Notes: a model not told the origin generated them from the letters alone. DNA of 64,000 nucleotides from Benincasa hispida (GCF_009727055.1 NC_052353.1:64499868-64563867), one strand, 5' to 3'; counted from the stretch's first letter, positions 23,101 to 35,330 are shown. Numbers and translations are program-made.

Positions 23101-24250
23101 GATGGTAACTCCAACTCTTTGCCACTATAGAGTGTAATTGCACTCACATTCTCTCTTGGGTTTGATTTGAGCTATGACGGGAGCTTTCCTGATTGCCTCT
23201 CGAACTTGCTCACTGAAGTGGCAGGCTAAGATACTTGAGTTCCAAAGGCGTCGAGAGCATTCTTGATGTCCTGTTGAAATTTCAAAGAGTTATCAGCTAA
23301 ACTCTTAACAATATCCTCCACGGGCATACCTGAACTCGATGACGCTCCATTGCTAAGTTAAGTTTGCTCGTTCTGTCCACCCCATTTGAAATTTGGGTGA
23401 TCTTGCCACCCCTAGATTATAAGTCTAACTGAAGGGGTATCTCCATCTATTTTTTCCATTAAAGTTGAACTCTCCAATAGCATTTGCTTCTGAAATTATC
23501 CCTTGTTGAACATTAGGGCATACATCGACCGTGTGCCTAATTACCATGCATACTTGGCAAACTACATTGAGTTTGTCCTTTTCTTGGACCATCTATTTCA
23601 CAACATCAACCATATCACAAACTTAACTTTTAAGTTCACTTACCTCAAATACAGTCTTTACATTAATTGAGGCCCTTGTGCCAAATTGTTGGGAGTTCCC
23701 CACTATGGTAGCTATGAGCTTCATCGCTTCGGAGGGAGTTTTGCTAACCAGGGCTTCTTCCACTGCGACATCTATGTTGCGCTTGTCATTATGCAACAAA
23801 CCCTCATAAAAATATTGGATCAACAGCTGATTTGAGATCTGATGATAAGGGAACTTTGCGTAGATCCTCTAGACCTCTCCCAATACTCACGAAGCGTCTC
23901 TCCATAAAATTCGAGGATTCTATAAACTTCTTTCCATGTGTTTGTAGCTCGTGAACGGGAAAGAAATTTTTCAGGAATTGTTGCTACATTTCCTCCCATG
24001 ACATAATACATCCTAATGGTAGGATGTAGAGCCAATCCTTCGCATCTCCTTTCAAAGAAAAAGAGAATGCTCTCATGTTGAGTTGCTCTTGAATCACTCT
24101 ATTTGACCTCATCCCACTACAAATGAGATGGAACTCCTTAAGGTGTTTCTGTCGGTATTCACCTACCAGAGAAGGAATGGAGTAAGTGAATTCATCTAAG
24201 ATTTTAGTTTGAACGTACATGTCATCTCAGGATAGGCAATGCATAGGGAC
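23100..24250 (-). pseudogene. Gag remnant of gypsy A
   Basis: Minus-strand fragments include HLKEFHLICSGMRSN, MRAFSFSLKGDAKDWLYILP and FYEGLLHNDKRNIDVAVEEA, characteristic of the plant gypsy retrotransposon gag domain, followed by a poorly conserved zinc-knuckle area near 23540. At least three frameshifts separate the pieces. Confidence 0.83.
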
Positions 24251-24548
24251 TACTGGGTAAAATTTAGTGCTACAAGCTCCCTCAATGTTTTCTTTGACTC
24301 TACCATTAGTGGAATTTCCTCTCCAAACTCCTCTTCTTAGGACTCTTCTTCTTCTGATGTTTCTTCTACATGGATGGAATTGTTTTGCGCGGCTCAATCC
24401 CTATTTCATCTTCTGATTCTCCTCTCCACCCGATACATTTTTGCAAAATATAATAGTCTGGACCCTTTAGGAACGTTGATCATGCATCAAAAGAGAACTA
24501 AGTAAGTCAGTAAGAAAGTATAAGTTTTCTAATAAATAAACCAATTGC

Positions 24549-24569
24549 TCCCTGGCAACGGCGTCAATT
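24549..24569 (-). other. Primer-binding site of gypsy A
   Basis: The minus strand reads AATTGACGCCGTTGCCAGG, close to the common plant gypsy site TTGGCGCCGTTGCCGGGG. It touches the LTR edge at 24570. Confidence 0.78.
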
Positions 24570-25958
24570 TGGTCGTGGCCATTAGGGCATCGTGATAACC
24601 CCATGATTTGAACCAAATAAATTTCTTGCCTTACTTTACTAAATATAGAAAAGGGAAGTACAGAGTCGATCCACATAGAGTCGACAAGATTTCTAAACCA
24701 CAAAGCTTATAGTAAGTAAATAAAAGGAAGATTTGGGATAGATGATGCTAAATAAAAATAAATTGCACGAAATAAAATAATGCGGAATAAATTTAATGCA
24801 CGAAGTGTGAGTTGAGTGAATTGAGTGTGAATTAATCAATTAAACAAAGACCTACCTTGGGTCGGTCTAGTTTTTCCCATTCCTTATAATTCTATCATAG
24901 ACTTAATCATAAAATGAGCATGAGACCTTCCAATTAAAACTTAACCAACTCACATAGAATCCTAAGTGGCAACCCATAAGATCAAATTAATTTAAATTTT
25001 AAGCGAGAATCCTCACAAAAAAAAAAAAATAACAAGCATTAAGCTTAAGGGCATGCTAAGTTGAATAATCAATTTCCATCATCTAATCGATTACTCAAGG
25101 TCAAAGTCATGTAGATTAGAAAGAGAATGCTTATTAATTAGAACCCTAAATTCATGTCATGGCCTTACTTAATATTTTCTTCTAGGTGATTAACTAACTA
25201 AATTACAAATTAGGGCTAATTAAAAGCAATCAATCAAACTAGCACGGTTAATTTTTCAGATATTCCTATGGAAGAAAGATTGAAGAATAATTGCACAATG
25301 AAATCTCTATTTATCAGAAAATCTCAGCAAAATACAAACCCAAGTCTCAAGAATCCTAACGTTTAACCCTTAATTATCTTAGAGCTCAAGTTCTTCAAGT
25401 TCAATCTTCACCAAGAATGGAATAATCTAACGTTTACAGCAGAGAGTTTGAGATTACAAATGAAGAAAATCGAAAAACGACATTATGATACTCAAAATGG
25501 ACCAAAATGATGATATAAACCAGCGCCACAGTGTCGCAAAGCTAAAAAGAGCTTTGCAACGTTGGGCGAATAGTTTTCGTAGCATTGCGGCACAAAGTTG
25601 TGATGTTGTCACAATGCTTGCTTGCGCTCGCGCACAACGCATGACGTCCATTAAAATTCGAAGCATCGCAATGCCGCATGTAGCATTGCAACACTGTGCT
25701 ATTTTGCCCAAAAAGCATCACTTCTGTCTTCAAGTATTGCAACGCTGCGCCTAAGGGCATAATGGTTATTCCCTCGGCCGTTTTTCAACCCTAATGGATT
25801 TTAGCACCAAACTTAGCCATTTTGACATTGTTTTGCACCGAACGCCCCGCTCTACCTCTTATGCACCTGAGACCTATAAAAACATCAATTAAACTCATTA
25901 AAATGAACTGATGACCTCAAATTAAGAAAAGGAAGATAGCATATTTTCGGTGTGATCA
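24570..25958 (-). repeat. 5' LTR of gypsy A
   Basis: In plus coordinates it runs from TGGTCGTGG (24570) to GTGTGATCA (25958). On the minus strand the element therefore starts TGATCACACC. Only one LTR survives; the other was lost at the left of the nest. The 25500-25760 part carries dense GCATTGCAACG words like those in the LTR of element B. An alternative inner edge at 24593 (TGATAACCCC) is possible. Confidence 0.65.
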
Positions 25959-26776
25959 ATTGTTTAGGGATAAAACCCCAAATTTTAAATCCATAAATAG
26001 AAAGAAAAAAAATTGTAGCACCAAGAGAAAAAAAAAACCAAGAAACACCATAATGGCCTTATTATTTATTTTTTTTAAGAAGATACAAATGGGTGTAGGT
26101 GCACTGGAGCACCCTCATAGTACCCTCATTATATCCCAACTTCATTAATATAAATGAGTACAAACATACAATTCAACTAGGTTGGCAAAATTGACAGCCT
26201 GCTTTGAAAGAAATTCAATCAAGGCCACGTTATTCAATTTTATTGTTGGGATGTTCATGTTTAATGAAAATGAACACAGTTTTTGCTTTAAAAAAATCTT
26301 ATTAATTTTTATTTTTATTATTTTTTTTTTTTTTGCAACCACGATTTAGTTAATTTTTAAAAATATGGTAGTATTGCCCCATACAAAAGAGCTCTTTTAT
26401 CGTTTTAGTTTTCAACTAAACTGTTTAAGGATTTTTCATGGGATAGAACTACAAATTTTTAAACAAATAGTCCCTAAAAAGTTGTTGCACCAAGAAAAAA
26501 AACACTACAAACTCCACAATAGTTAATTGAAACCCCACTTTCATCAAAAAAAAAAACTAAGTTAATTTTCTAAATAACTCACTTCTCGTTTAATTTTTAA
26601 CTAAATTGTTAAGAGATTTTTCAGCTAAAATTTTTTGGTAGCATTAGCCCTATCTAATGAGCTCCATCCTTGTTTTTATTTTCCTTTTAATTGTTTAGAG
26701 ATTGTCGAGGGGGTAGAACCTCATTTTTTAATATCCATAATCCTTAAATAAAAAATAAATTGTAGAAACTATACCA
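25959..26776. repeat. Host tandem-repeat units, right part
   Basis: 25959-26109 continues the unit interrupted at 350. 26110-26560 is a second unit, with 26110-26458 nearly matching 1-350. A third, more diverged partial unit starts near 26575. Each contains a gene-free run resembling GGGATAGAACTACAAATTTT followed by GCACCAAGAAAAAAAA. No gene is visible. Confidence 0.7.
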
Positions 26777-27193
26777 TGCCCTAAAACTCGTAGATAGTAA
26801 ATGTTACTAATTGACCATCAACAATACAAAGTTATAGATGTTAAATCAATAAAGTTATTGTTTGTATTGTTATTTATTTTGTCGTAATAACCCTAAATTC
26901 AATAAACTAACATCCAAGGTTGTTTTATGAGCCTTGAACTGTATATTGAGACATACAGGAATCAATGTCTAAGATACAGCCTAAAAGATCTATAGTATAG
27001 GGATAAGGCTGGGTACCTTATCCTAGTATCACTATGGATACGACCTTTTTTGTATTTGATCTAAACATAATGATCCAATGCGTTCGTGTAGGTGACACGC
27101 GAGTGTAGGTATCCTACGAAATGTGTATGCATAATACTAAATTGTGAAATAGTAACCATTAGATGTAACACCATTAACTAGTTAGGTTTCTAT
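26777..27193 (+). repeat. 5' LTR remnant of copia C2
   Basis: Aligns with the 59073-59510 part of the C3 LTR, including shared AATAAACTAA.ATCCAAGGTT and ACACCRTTA stretches. Starts at TGCCCTAAAAC. About 1.4 kb of LTR present in C3 is missing. Confidence 0.65.
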
Positions 27194-27830
27194 TTCCATG
27201 ATGACTGCACATTAGATTATGGAGTCCCTCCAAGAGATGTTTGGACAACCCTCTGCTCAGACCCGACACAAGGCCTTCAAGTACATTTATAATGTGCGAT
27301 TGAAAGAGAGCCAATCAGTGAGAGAACATGTTCTCGACCTGATGGTCCATTTTAATGTTGCCAAAATGAACGATGTGGTCATAAACGAGTAGAGTCAGGT
27401 CTCCTCTATTTTGAAATCTCTCTCGAAGAGTTTTCTTTAATTCCGCAGCAATGTGGTAATAAACAAAACACGGTACAATCTGACTACCCTTCTAAACGAG
27501 TTACAGACTTTTCGATATCTTATAAAAGATAAGGAGCCAGTAGTAGAAGAGGAAAATGTTACCCATTCCAAAAAGTTCCATAAGGTTTCATCTTCTGGAA
27601 CAAGTCTATTCCATCAACTTCTAGTATTAAGATGATCCAGAAAAAGGAAGGAGGGAAAAGGAATGCTCACACTCCTGTCAAAGGCAAGGGCAAAGCTAAG
27701 GCTAACAGGGTAAATGCTTCCACTGTAATGTGGATGGTCATTGGAAATGCAATTGCCCCAAGTACCTTGCTGAGAAGAAGAAAGAGAAGGATGGTAAATA
27801 TGATTTACTAGTGCTGGAAATTTGTTCAGT
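27194..27830 (+). pseudogene. Copia gag remnant of C2
   Basis: Contains MESLQEMFGQPSAQTRHKAF and VREHVLDLMVHFNVAKMN, the UBN2-type gag core. An intact zinc knuckle follows at about 27715-27760 (CFHCNVDGHWKCNC, pattern CX2CX4HX4C). Stops interrupt it at 27390 and 27438. Confidence 0.82.
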
Positions 27831-27839
27831 GGAAAATGA

Positions 27840-29050
27840 CCATGATGCTTGGATACTTGATTCATGAGCCACTAATCATGTTTTTTCTTCTTTACAGGGA
27901 ATTAGTTCCTTTCAGTAGCTAGAAGAGGGTGAAATGATGCTCAAGGTTGGAACGGGAGACGCCATTTCAGCTCGTGAAGTGGGAGCTGCTAAGTTGTCTT
28001 TTGGAAATAGATTTCTGTTTTTAGAAAACTTATACATTGTTCTCAAGATGAAGAAGAACCTTGTTCCTATTTCTTGTTTAATCGAACAATCATATTCTGT
28101 CTCTTTTAATTCAAATGAAGCATTCATTGTGAAAAATGGTGTGGTTATTTGTTTAACTAAACTAGAAGACAACTTATATATGTTAAGACCAACTAAAGCA
28201 AAAGCACATTTAAATCATGAGATGTTTAAAACTTTTAATACTCAAACTAAAAGGCGAAGAATTTCTCCAAGTAACAATGATACCTACCTTTGGCATTTGA
28301 GATTAGGCCACATAAATCTCAATAGGATCAGGAGATTGGTAAATAATGGACTCCTAAGCAAGTTAAAAGATGATTCATTACCTTCATGTGAATCCTGTCT
28401 TGAAAGAAAAATGACTAAAAGACCTTTTAGTGGGAAAGGTTATGGAGCCAAAGGGCAGTTAGAGCTCATACATTCGAACCTTTGTGGACCGATGAATGTA
28501 AAGACTAGAGAAGGGTATAAATACTTCATCTTTTTTATAGATGATTATTCAAGGTATGGTTAATTATACCTAATAAAATATAAGTATGAAGCTTTTGAAA
28601 AGTTTAAAGAGTATAAGGCTGAAGTTAAAAACTTATTAGGTAAAACAATTAAAACACTTCAATCTGATTAGGGTGGAGAGTACATGGATTTAGAACCTTA
28701 TTAGATATGATTCATTCTATGATGAGTTATGCTCAATTGTCTAAATCGTTTTAGGGGCATGTAGTAGAGACTGTAGTTCACATCTTAAATATTGTTCCCT
28801 CGAAGATTGTTTCTGAAACCTTTCGAGTTATGGAGGGGACGTACACTGAGTTTACATTACTTCAGAATCTGGGGTTTTCTTGCACATGTGTTAGTGACAA
28901 ACCCTGGGAAGTTAGAACCTCATTCAAAATTGTGCCAATTTGTAGGTTACCCTAAGGAGACGAGAGGTGGTCTATTCTATGACCCTCAAGAAATAAAGTG
29001 TTTGTATCAACAAATGCTATAATTTTAGAGGAAAACCACATGAGAGATCA
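27840..29050 (+). pseudogene. Copia protease and integrase remnant of C2
   Basis: The protease site at about 27858-27879 reads DS-stop-ATNH; the expected Gly codon is TGA. The 209-residue frame 27934-28563 covers the end of protease and the pre-integrase domain (LWHLRLGHINLNRI, CESCLERKMTKRPFSGKGYG) and the first catalytic Asp region (FIDDYSRYG). Later integrase is broken by a deletion and frameshifts, with 28792-29022 encoding RIWGFLAHVL and FVGYPKETRGGLFYDP. Confidence 0.85.
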
Positions 29051-29269
29051 TAAACCATGTAGCAAAGTAGTATTAAATGAAGCTATTGAAGAATGAAAAA
29101 GGGTTGTTGATGAAGCTGGCCCTTCATCAAGGGTTAAAGAAGAAGTCAACACTTCAATCAGTCTCAACCTTCTCAATCATCGAGAGAGCCTCGACGCAGT
29201 GGGAGGGTTTTGATGTAACCTAACCATTACTTGGGTTTAATAGAAACTCAAGTTGTCATACCAGATGAT

Positions 29270-30494
29270 GGTGTTAAGGATTCATTATCCTATATACAGA
29301 CAACGAATGACGTAGACAAAGACTAATGGGTGAAAGTTATGAACCTTGAAATGGAGTCTGTGTACTTCAATTCAGTATGGGAGCTTGTAGATTTACCTGA
29401 AGGTTTCAAACCCATGGAGTGTAAATGGATCTACAAAACCTAGACTTGTAGCAAAGGGTTATTAACCAAAGGAAAGGGGTTGACTATAAGGAAACTTTTT
29501 TCCCTGTTACTATGCTTAAATCTATAAGAATTCTCTTGTCCATAGCCACATATTATGACTGTGAGATATGAAAAATAAATGTCAAGATTGCTTTTCTAAA
29601 TGGAAATCTTAAAGAGAATATCTTTATGTCTCAGCTCCTGGGGTTCATAGCCCAAGGTCAGAAGCAAAAAGTTTGTTGGCTGAATAAATCCATTTATGGA
29701 TTGAAACAGGCATCCAGATCTTGGAACATTAGATTTGATACAACGATCAAATCTTTTTGTTTTGATCAAAATGCTGATGAACCTTGTATCTACAAGAAAA
29801 TCATCAATGATAAAATAGCTTTTCTAATACTTTATGTGGATGATATCCTACTCATTGAGAATGATGTAGGATACGTTACTAACATTAAGGAATGACTGGA
29901 AACCAAATTCCAAATGAAATATTTGGGAGAGGCGCAGTATGTAGTTGGGATTCAAACCATAAGAGATTGCGAGAACAAAATACTAGCTCTGTTTCAAGGA
30001 ACTTATATCGACTAAATGTTGACTTGATATTCGATATAGAACTCTAAAAAGGGTTCACTTGTCTAAGGCACGTGGTTCACTTGTCTAAGGAACAGTGTCC
30101 TAAGAAACCTCAATAAGTTAAGGATATGAGATGTATTCCCTATGCCTCAGTAATGGCTAGCTTAATGTATGTCATGCTTTGCACTAGGCCAGACATTTAT
30201 TATGTAATAGAAATTGTCATTAGTTACTAGTCCAATCTAGGGTTAGACCACTGGACAATGGTTAAGAACATCCTCAGGTATCTTAGGAGAATAAGGGACT
30301 ATAAGTCGGTGTATGGAGCTAAAGATTTGATTCTTACAAGATATACAAACTCTGATTTTCGAACTGATAAGGATTTTAGAGAATCCAGGTCAGGGTCAGT
30401 GTTTACCCTAAACGGGGGAGTTGTAGTATGACATAGTATCAAGCAAGTATGCATTGCAAATTCCACTATGGAGGCTGAGTATGTAGCTGCTTAT
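29270..30494 (+). pseudogene. Copia RT and RNase H remnant of C2
   Basis: RT segments include INVKIAFLNGNL with shifts, NKSIYGLKQASRSWNIRFD and the catalytic box LYVDDILLI (about 29830-29856). RNase H pieces follow to EAEYVAAYD at about 30470-30494, where the frame ends at the CACTA border. A small tandem repeat of GGTTCACTTGTCTAAGG (30053-30090) lies between RT and RNase H. Confidence 0.84.
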
Positions 30495-30600
30495 GACTAG
30501 AAGAAATTCGGACTTCAATGTCGGTTGAAAATAATATTATTGGATGTATTCGGTTGAAAAAACGGATCTTCAATGTCGGTTTTAAACCAACATTGAAGGC
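30495..30600 (+). repeat. CACTA 5' terminal and subterminal repeats
   Basis: The terminal inverted repeat is followed by CTTCAATGTCGGTTG, then TCTTCAATGTCGGTTTTAAA and the inverted form ACCAACATTGAAGGC. In En/Spm such subterminal motifs are binding sites for the element-encoded TNPA-type protein (family knowledge). Confidence 0.75.
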
Positions 30601-30639
30601 CTCCCATTATTTTATTTTTAAAAAAAATTAATCAAAATT

Positions 30640-31936
30640 TTGATTTCCCTCTCGCGCGCGTGTACCCTAAAATTTCATCTCTCAGCTCTCTCACTTTACC
30701 AAACGTACTGCAACACCCTCAATCGGTCGTTTGCCTACCCAAACAAACTCTCTCCTCTCTCAATAACTGTTGGTCGGCCGTTTACCTTCAGGTGGGGTTG
30801 TCTTCATCGGGCGGTTATCGGGCGGTCATCGGAAACGAGCTCGTCATCCAAGCTTTTCCATCGCAGGTATATTTGAACAACATTTTCATTTGCCTTCAGG
30901 TGGGGTTGTCTTCCTCTGTCATTTGATAGTGCATCCCATAATTTTCTGCACATCACAGGGACTCTTTCGAGTTTCTGTAAGCTCAATCGAGTGTTTGCAT
31001 CACAATATTGGCATTGTCATGTTGTATCCATTTGAGAAATTTTGGGTTTATCTTCTTCAGAGCAGATTTATACTGTTGTTTAGCTGAAATTGGTTTAGCT
31101 GAAAAAAATTTCAGTCAAATATATACTGCTATTTAGCCATTCAACCTCAGGCTTCATTAGACGGTGCATTGTTCTGTTACTCATTCAACCAAGAACACCA
31201 ATGTGTTATCCATGTTTATGTTGCTTTGTTATGTTACTCATCCATTATATATTCTGGAAACTTTCATGTGTTTACATTTATTTATAATTTACAAATGGTT
31301 TAATAACTCTTTATATCTGACCAATCTATCTTTTGATCCTCTATCTTGTTGTTATTCAAGTTGAGCAATATGGTTCATGTATAAGAAAATAAGAAATTAA
31401 GGTACTGATTATCCTGCACTTTAGTAAGGAACATTATTTTCGTTAATCTTTTGTAGCTTTGTGCAGTAGGCCTTTTTTCTCTTCCATCGATCTAATTTAT
31501 ACGTAACGTGGTTAATGGTTCATGCTTGTCATCTCTATATGTTACTGTTTAGAGTCCTTACCTCCCATTGGCTTTAGCTTAGAATTCACTGCCAGTTGTT
31601 GTGTGGTGTTGAGTGAAGTTTTTCATTTGTTAGGTTCAAGTTTGACGTGTAAGGCTAAATTTTGATTCTTGGGGATTTAGAAGGAAGATAGGAAGATTGC
31701 ATTGGACGTGTTTTAAGAAGGTTGACAAGTGGAGAATGTGCACCCAACACAAAAAGGACTTCATAACAACATTAATAACAAGGACAAGGTAATATTTATA
31801 AGATGTTTATCTTAAAAGTCTAGTTGTTCTGAATTTCTTGAAGTTGCAAATTTTTCAATCATAATTTTATGCTTTTAAATTTTCCCTTGTTATTTTTTTT
31901 TTTTTTTTTGTAGATTAAGTTGCATATTTTACAATC
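30640..31936 (+). other. CACTA 5' leader/promoter region
   Basis: A CT-rich stretch with CTCTCTC and CGCGCGCG words (30650-30760), then a direct repeat of CTTCAGGTGGGGTTGTCTTC at 30786 and 30894. T-rich sequence and a possible intron follow, ending TTTTTTTTTTTTGTAG at about 31914 shortly before the transposase start codon. No domain is seen. Confidence 0.45.
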
Positions 31937-32827
31937 ATGGATAAGTCATGGATGAAAATGAATAGATTGTCAGCTGAGTATGGTTTAGGGGTTGAGATGT
32001 TTATTAAAAATGGTTTACAACATTCAAATATACCGAATGTCATGAGTTGTCCATCTTTGAAGTGTGCTAATGCAAAGACTCTAGATGTGAACAAAATAAG
32101 AGAACACTTATTTTTTAATGGTATAGATCAAAGTTATCAGACATGTATTTTTCATGGTGAATCATTACCGATTAAGAGGAACAATGAAAATATGTCTACT
32201 AATGAAAGAGACAAAGCTGATGAAAATGATGTTGATATTGATGACACAATTGGAATGTTTGAGGCTGCATACAATAACTATTTTAGTGGAAAATCCTATA
32301 ATTTTGAAGAATTATTAGATGATGCGAAGAAACCATTGTACCCAAATTGTAAAACTTTTTCCAAAATATCGACATTGGTAAAGTTATATAATTTAAAAGC
32401 TAAATTTGGATGGAGCGATAAGAGTTTCACTAAGTTGTTGGAATTAATTCATGACATATTACCTAGTCCTAATGAAATTTCAACTTCTACTTATGAAGCA
32501 AAAAAGATGTTGGGTACTCTTGGAATGAAGTACGAGAAGATTCGTGCATGTAGAAATGATTGTTGTTTGTTTAGAAAAGAACTCTCTAATGCAAATGTAT
32601 GCCCATTTGTGGTACGTCAAGATAGAAGCTTCAAAAAAAATTTAAATGATAAGGCTAAGAATATCCTAGCAAAAGTCATGTGGTATTTCCCCCCAATTCC
32701 AAGATTTGAAAGAATGTTTCGAAGTAAAGAGACAGCAAGTTTATTGACGTGGCATGCTAAAAAAAAAAAAAGAAACAGATGGTTTATTAAAACATCCCAA
32801 AGATGCCCTATCGTGGAAAAAAAATAG
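31937..32827 (+). pseudogene. CACTA transposase, transposase-associated domain and start of TNP2
   Basis: A 296-residue frame starting MDKSWMKMNRLSAEYGLGVE. Residues 1-75 form the plant transposase-associated domain, with the Cys/His pattern C38-x-x-x-x-C43 and later CIFHGE. Residues 100-230 carry the linker with YPNCKTFSKISTLVKLYNLK and the TNP2 lead-in (KKMLGTLGMKYEKIRACRND). The conserved Trp-His of the core is at WHAKKKK, where a poly-A run (from 32760) shifts the frame. The last ~25 residues are out of frame. Confidence 0.87.
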
Positions 32828-33558
32828 ACAATTTGTGGCCAGAGTTTGGGTCAGAACCTAAAAATCTTTGTCTTGCTCTTTCGACAGATGGGGTAAATCC
32901 ACATGGAGATCTGAGTAGTAGATATAGTTGTTGGCCAGTGATGTTAGTGACGTACAATCTACCTCCATGGTTGTGCATGAAGCGAAAATTTTTTATGTTA
33001 ACTGCACTAATATCTGGTCTTAAACAACCAGGAAATGACATAGATCTTTATTTAGTTCCGTTAGTAGATGACTTGAAAAAACTTTGGAAAGATGGGGTAA
33101 AATGTTACGATGCATATGAAGAACAACGTTTCATGCTTAAAGCCATTTTATTATGGACCATTAATGATTTTCCTGCGTATGGTAACTTGTGTGGTTGTAC
33201 GATTAAAGGATATCATGCATGTCCAATTTGTGATAGAATACTTCATCCACTTATTTACAACTTTCATCCACTTATTTACCAAAATGGAAGAGATGGCATA
33301 TTCTCGGGCATCGCAAGTTCTACCCCCCATCATCCATATAGGAAAACAAAGAAAGCTTTTAATGGCGCACAAGAATTAGAATTTAGCCCAGAACCATTAA
33401 GTGAGGAAGAAATTCTTGCAGAAAAAAAGTATCAATATTCATTTTGTAAGAAAAGTATCAAAGAAAAGAACAGTGGAGATAACACTTCAACTTATTGGAA
33501 GAAAAATATTCTTTTCGAGTTAGAATATTGGAAGTATCTTGACTGCGACATTGTTTAG
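32803..33558 (+). pseudogene. CACTA transposase TNP2 core
   Basis: Residues from NLWPEFGSEPKNLCLALSTD onward are the TNP2 catalytic-region signature, followed by PPWLCMKRKFFMLTALISG, LLWTINDFPAYGNLCGCTIK and GYHACPICDR with zinc-binding Cys residues. It is shifted relative to the preceding frame by poly-A runs at about 32760 and 32818. TNP2/TNPD-type proteins cut the element ends (family knowledge). The true protein probably continues past 33558 in another frame (HCLDVMH). Confidence 0.88.
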
Positions 33559-35330
33559 ACGTGATGCAACATTTGAAAGAATGTATGTGCAAATCTTATT
33601 GGCACATTGCTTGATAATCCTGGTAAACAAAAGATGGAATAAAAACTCGATTAGATTTGGTGGAATTGAACATTAGATCAGAGTTAGCCCTCAAGTAGGA
33701 GAGAAAAAAGTCTTTTTACCTCCCACATGTTATACATTAACACAAGCTGAGAAATTGAGCTTTTGTAAGGTACTATCAGAAATTAAAGTACCTGAAGGTA
33801 TTCATCAAACATTCAAAGTTTAGTGTCACTTCACAGATTTGAAACTTATGGACTTAAGTCGCATGACCATCACGTTCTTATGCAACAATTATATCGATAG
33901 CCATTCGTGATATTTACCAAACAATGTAAGACTTGCAATTACTCGTCTATGCTTCTTCTTTAATGCTATATGTTGCAAGGCGATCGATTCATCTCGGTTA
34001 AAGGGTATGCAAGAGGATATCGTTGTCACTCCATGCCTCTTTAGAGAAGTATTTTCCTCCATCATTCTTCACAATAATGGTACACCTTTAGTGCATCTCG
34101 TAAGAGAAGTTGAGTTTTATGGACCTGTTTATTTGAGGTAGATGTATCCTTTCGAACGATACATGAAAGTGTTGAAAACTTATGTATGAAATAGAAATCG
34201 ACCAGAAGGATGTGTTGGGAAAAATTATATTGTTGAAGAGACCATAGAGTTTTGTTCTAAATTCGTATCTGGTGTTAATTCTATTGGGCAAACTCATCAA
34301 CAAAGAAAGTGAATTCAAAAATTCATAGAGTATTGTCAGCTTCTTCTTTTATCAGATCGAGTAAGGATGAGTTGGATCAAGCTATCTTTATGTCCTTCAA
34401 AATGTAAATGATGTGTTTCCTTACGTTGAGTATGTAATCTTCATCTTATCTTGTTTTAGGTTACTTGATTATTCAATATCTACTAACTTTGTCATTTATA
34501 ATAGGCAACATATGATATTTTGTCTAAGCTCAATTTGGTAAAATAAAAGTAGAAAGTGGCTTCAAGAAGAGCATAATCGTACATTCAGTCGTGGGTTGTC
34601 CACACAAATCTCTAGAGACCTACTATTTGATGTATAATTAAATGTTAACTACTAAAATATTATGAAACATATAATAGGTTGCACTAGCTCTCAAAGTACC
34701 CAAAAATTCCATATCGCCTTCTTTGAATGGATAGCTAATGACCTGTCCAACTGTGACAAAATATTCGGTTATTGGGTCAATGGTTACTACTATCACACAA
34801 GAATCGTGATGGTGTTAGGAAGGTTAAAATAGTTGGAGTTATAACGGCTACCACAATGCAAGTCTCTAGTGCTAAGGATAAAAGGTCGTCATGTCAGATA
34901 TGACCTTTATAGTGTAATACAAGAAAATATGGGAGCTTGACTATCATTTATTTTATTCAAATGTAATTGGGTTGAGAATAGAACTGGAGTCAAAACAGAC
35001 GAGTTAGGGTTTACTATTGTAGACCTTAATCGTATTGACATAAATCAGACCCATTTATTTAGCCTCTCAAGCAAAACAAGGCCCCGCAAATTCGGGTTGG
35101 TCAATTGTTTTAACATCTCCACAACGAACAATTAAGGATGATTTTTATGAAGATGAAAATAGAGATATGCTACAAGATGTGTGGTTATGGAGGTATGCAA
35201 AGAATGCCAATGTTTATACATTATTGATTGATGATACAACATCCACATACATTAGACTGACTGTGAGGGTCGATGGGTTGATAAATAATATATTAAACAT
35301 GGTATGTCATTTACTATGTATATGTATTTA
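33559..35330 (+). pseudogene. CACTA transposase C-terminal remnants (DUF4218/DUF4216-like)
   Basis: Broken translation shows GTLLDNPGKQKDG, LPPTCYTLTQAEKLSFCKVL, KVPEGIHQTFK and an MYPFERYMK-like segment, which in CACTA proteins follow TNP2. A later region around 34980-35330 resembles the second conserved domain downstream. Several stops (for example 33556, 33640, 34190) show decay. Introns may account for part of the interruption. Confidence 0.65.

Larger units (their letters stand above)
22189..25958 (-). mobile_element. Ty3/gypsy element A, right fragment (5' LTR, gag, protease)
   Basis: On the minus strand this begins with a 1.39-kb LTR (25958 to 24570), then a primer-binding site, gag (about 24250 to 23100), and the protease and following linker to 22189, where the 3' LTR of B abuts. 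The rest of its pol is at 4195-5677. Its right edge is in the host tandem repeat. Confidence 0.75.
26777..30494 (+). mobile_element. Ty1/copia element C2, plus strand, degenerate and truncated
   Basis: An LTR remnant (26777-27193) runs directly into gag without a primer-binding site, so LTR end and leader are deleted. Gag, protease, integrase, RT and RNase H follow. RNase H stops at about 30494 where the CACTA element starts, and no 3' LTR is found on the far side. It belongs to the same family as C3. Confidence 0.82.

Noticed and set aside
31164..31364. 66-codon frame between the CACTA leader and the transposase
   Set aside because: No domain and no counterpart known to me; probably leader or intron.
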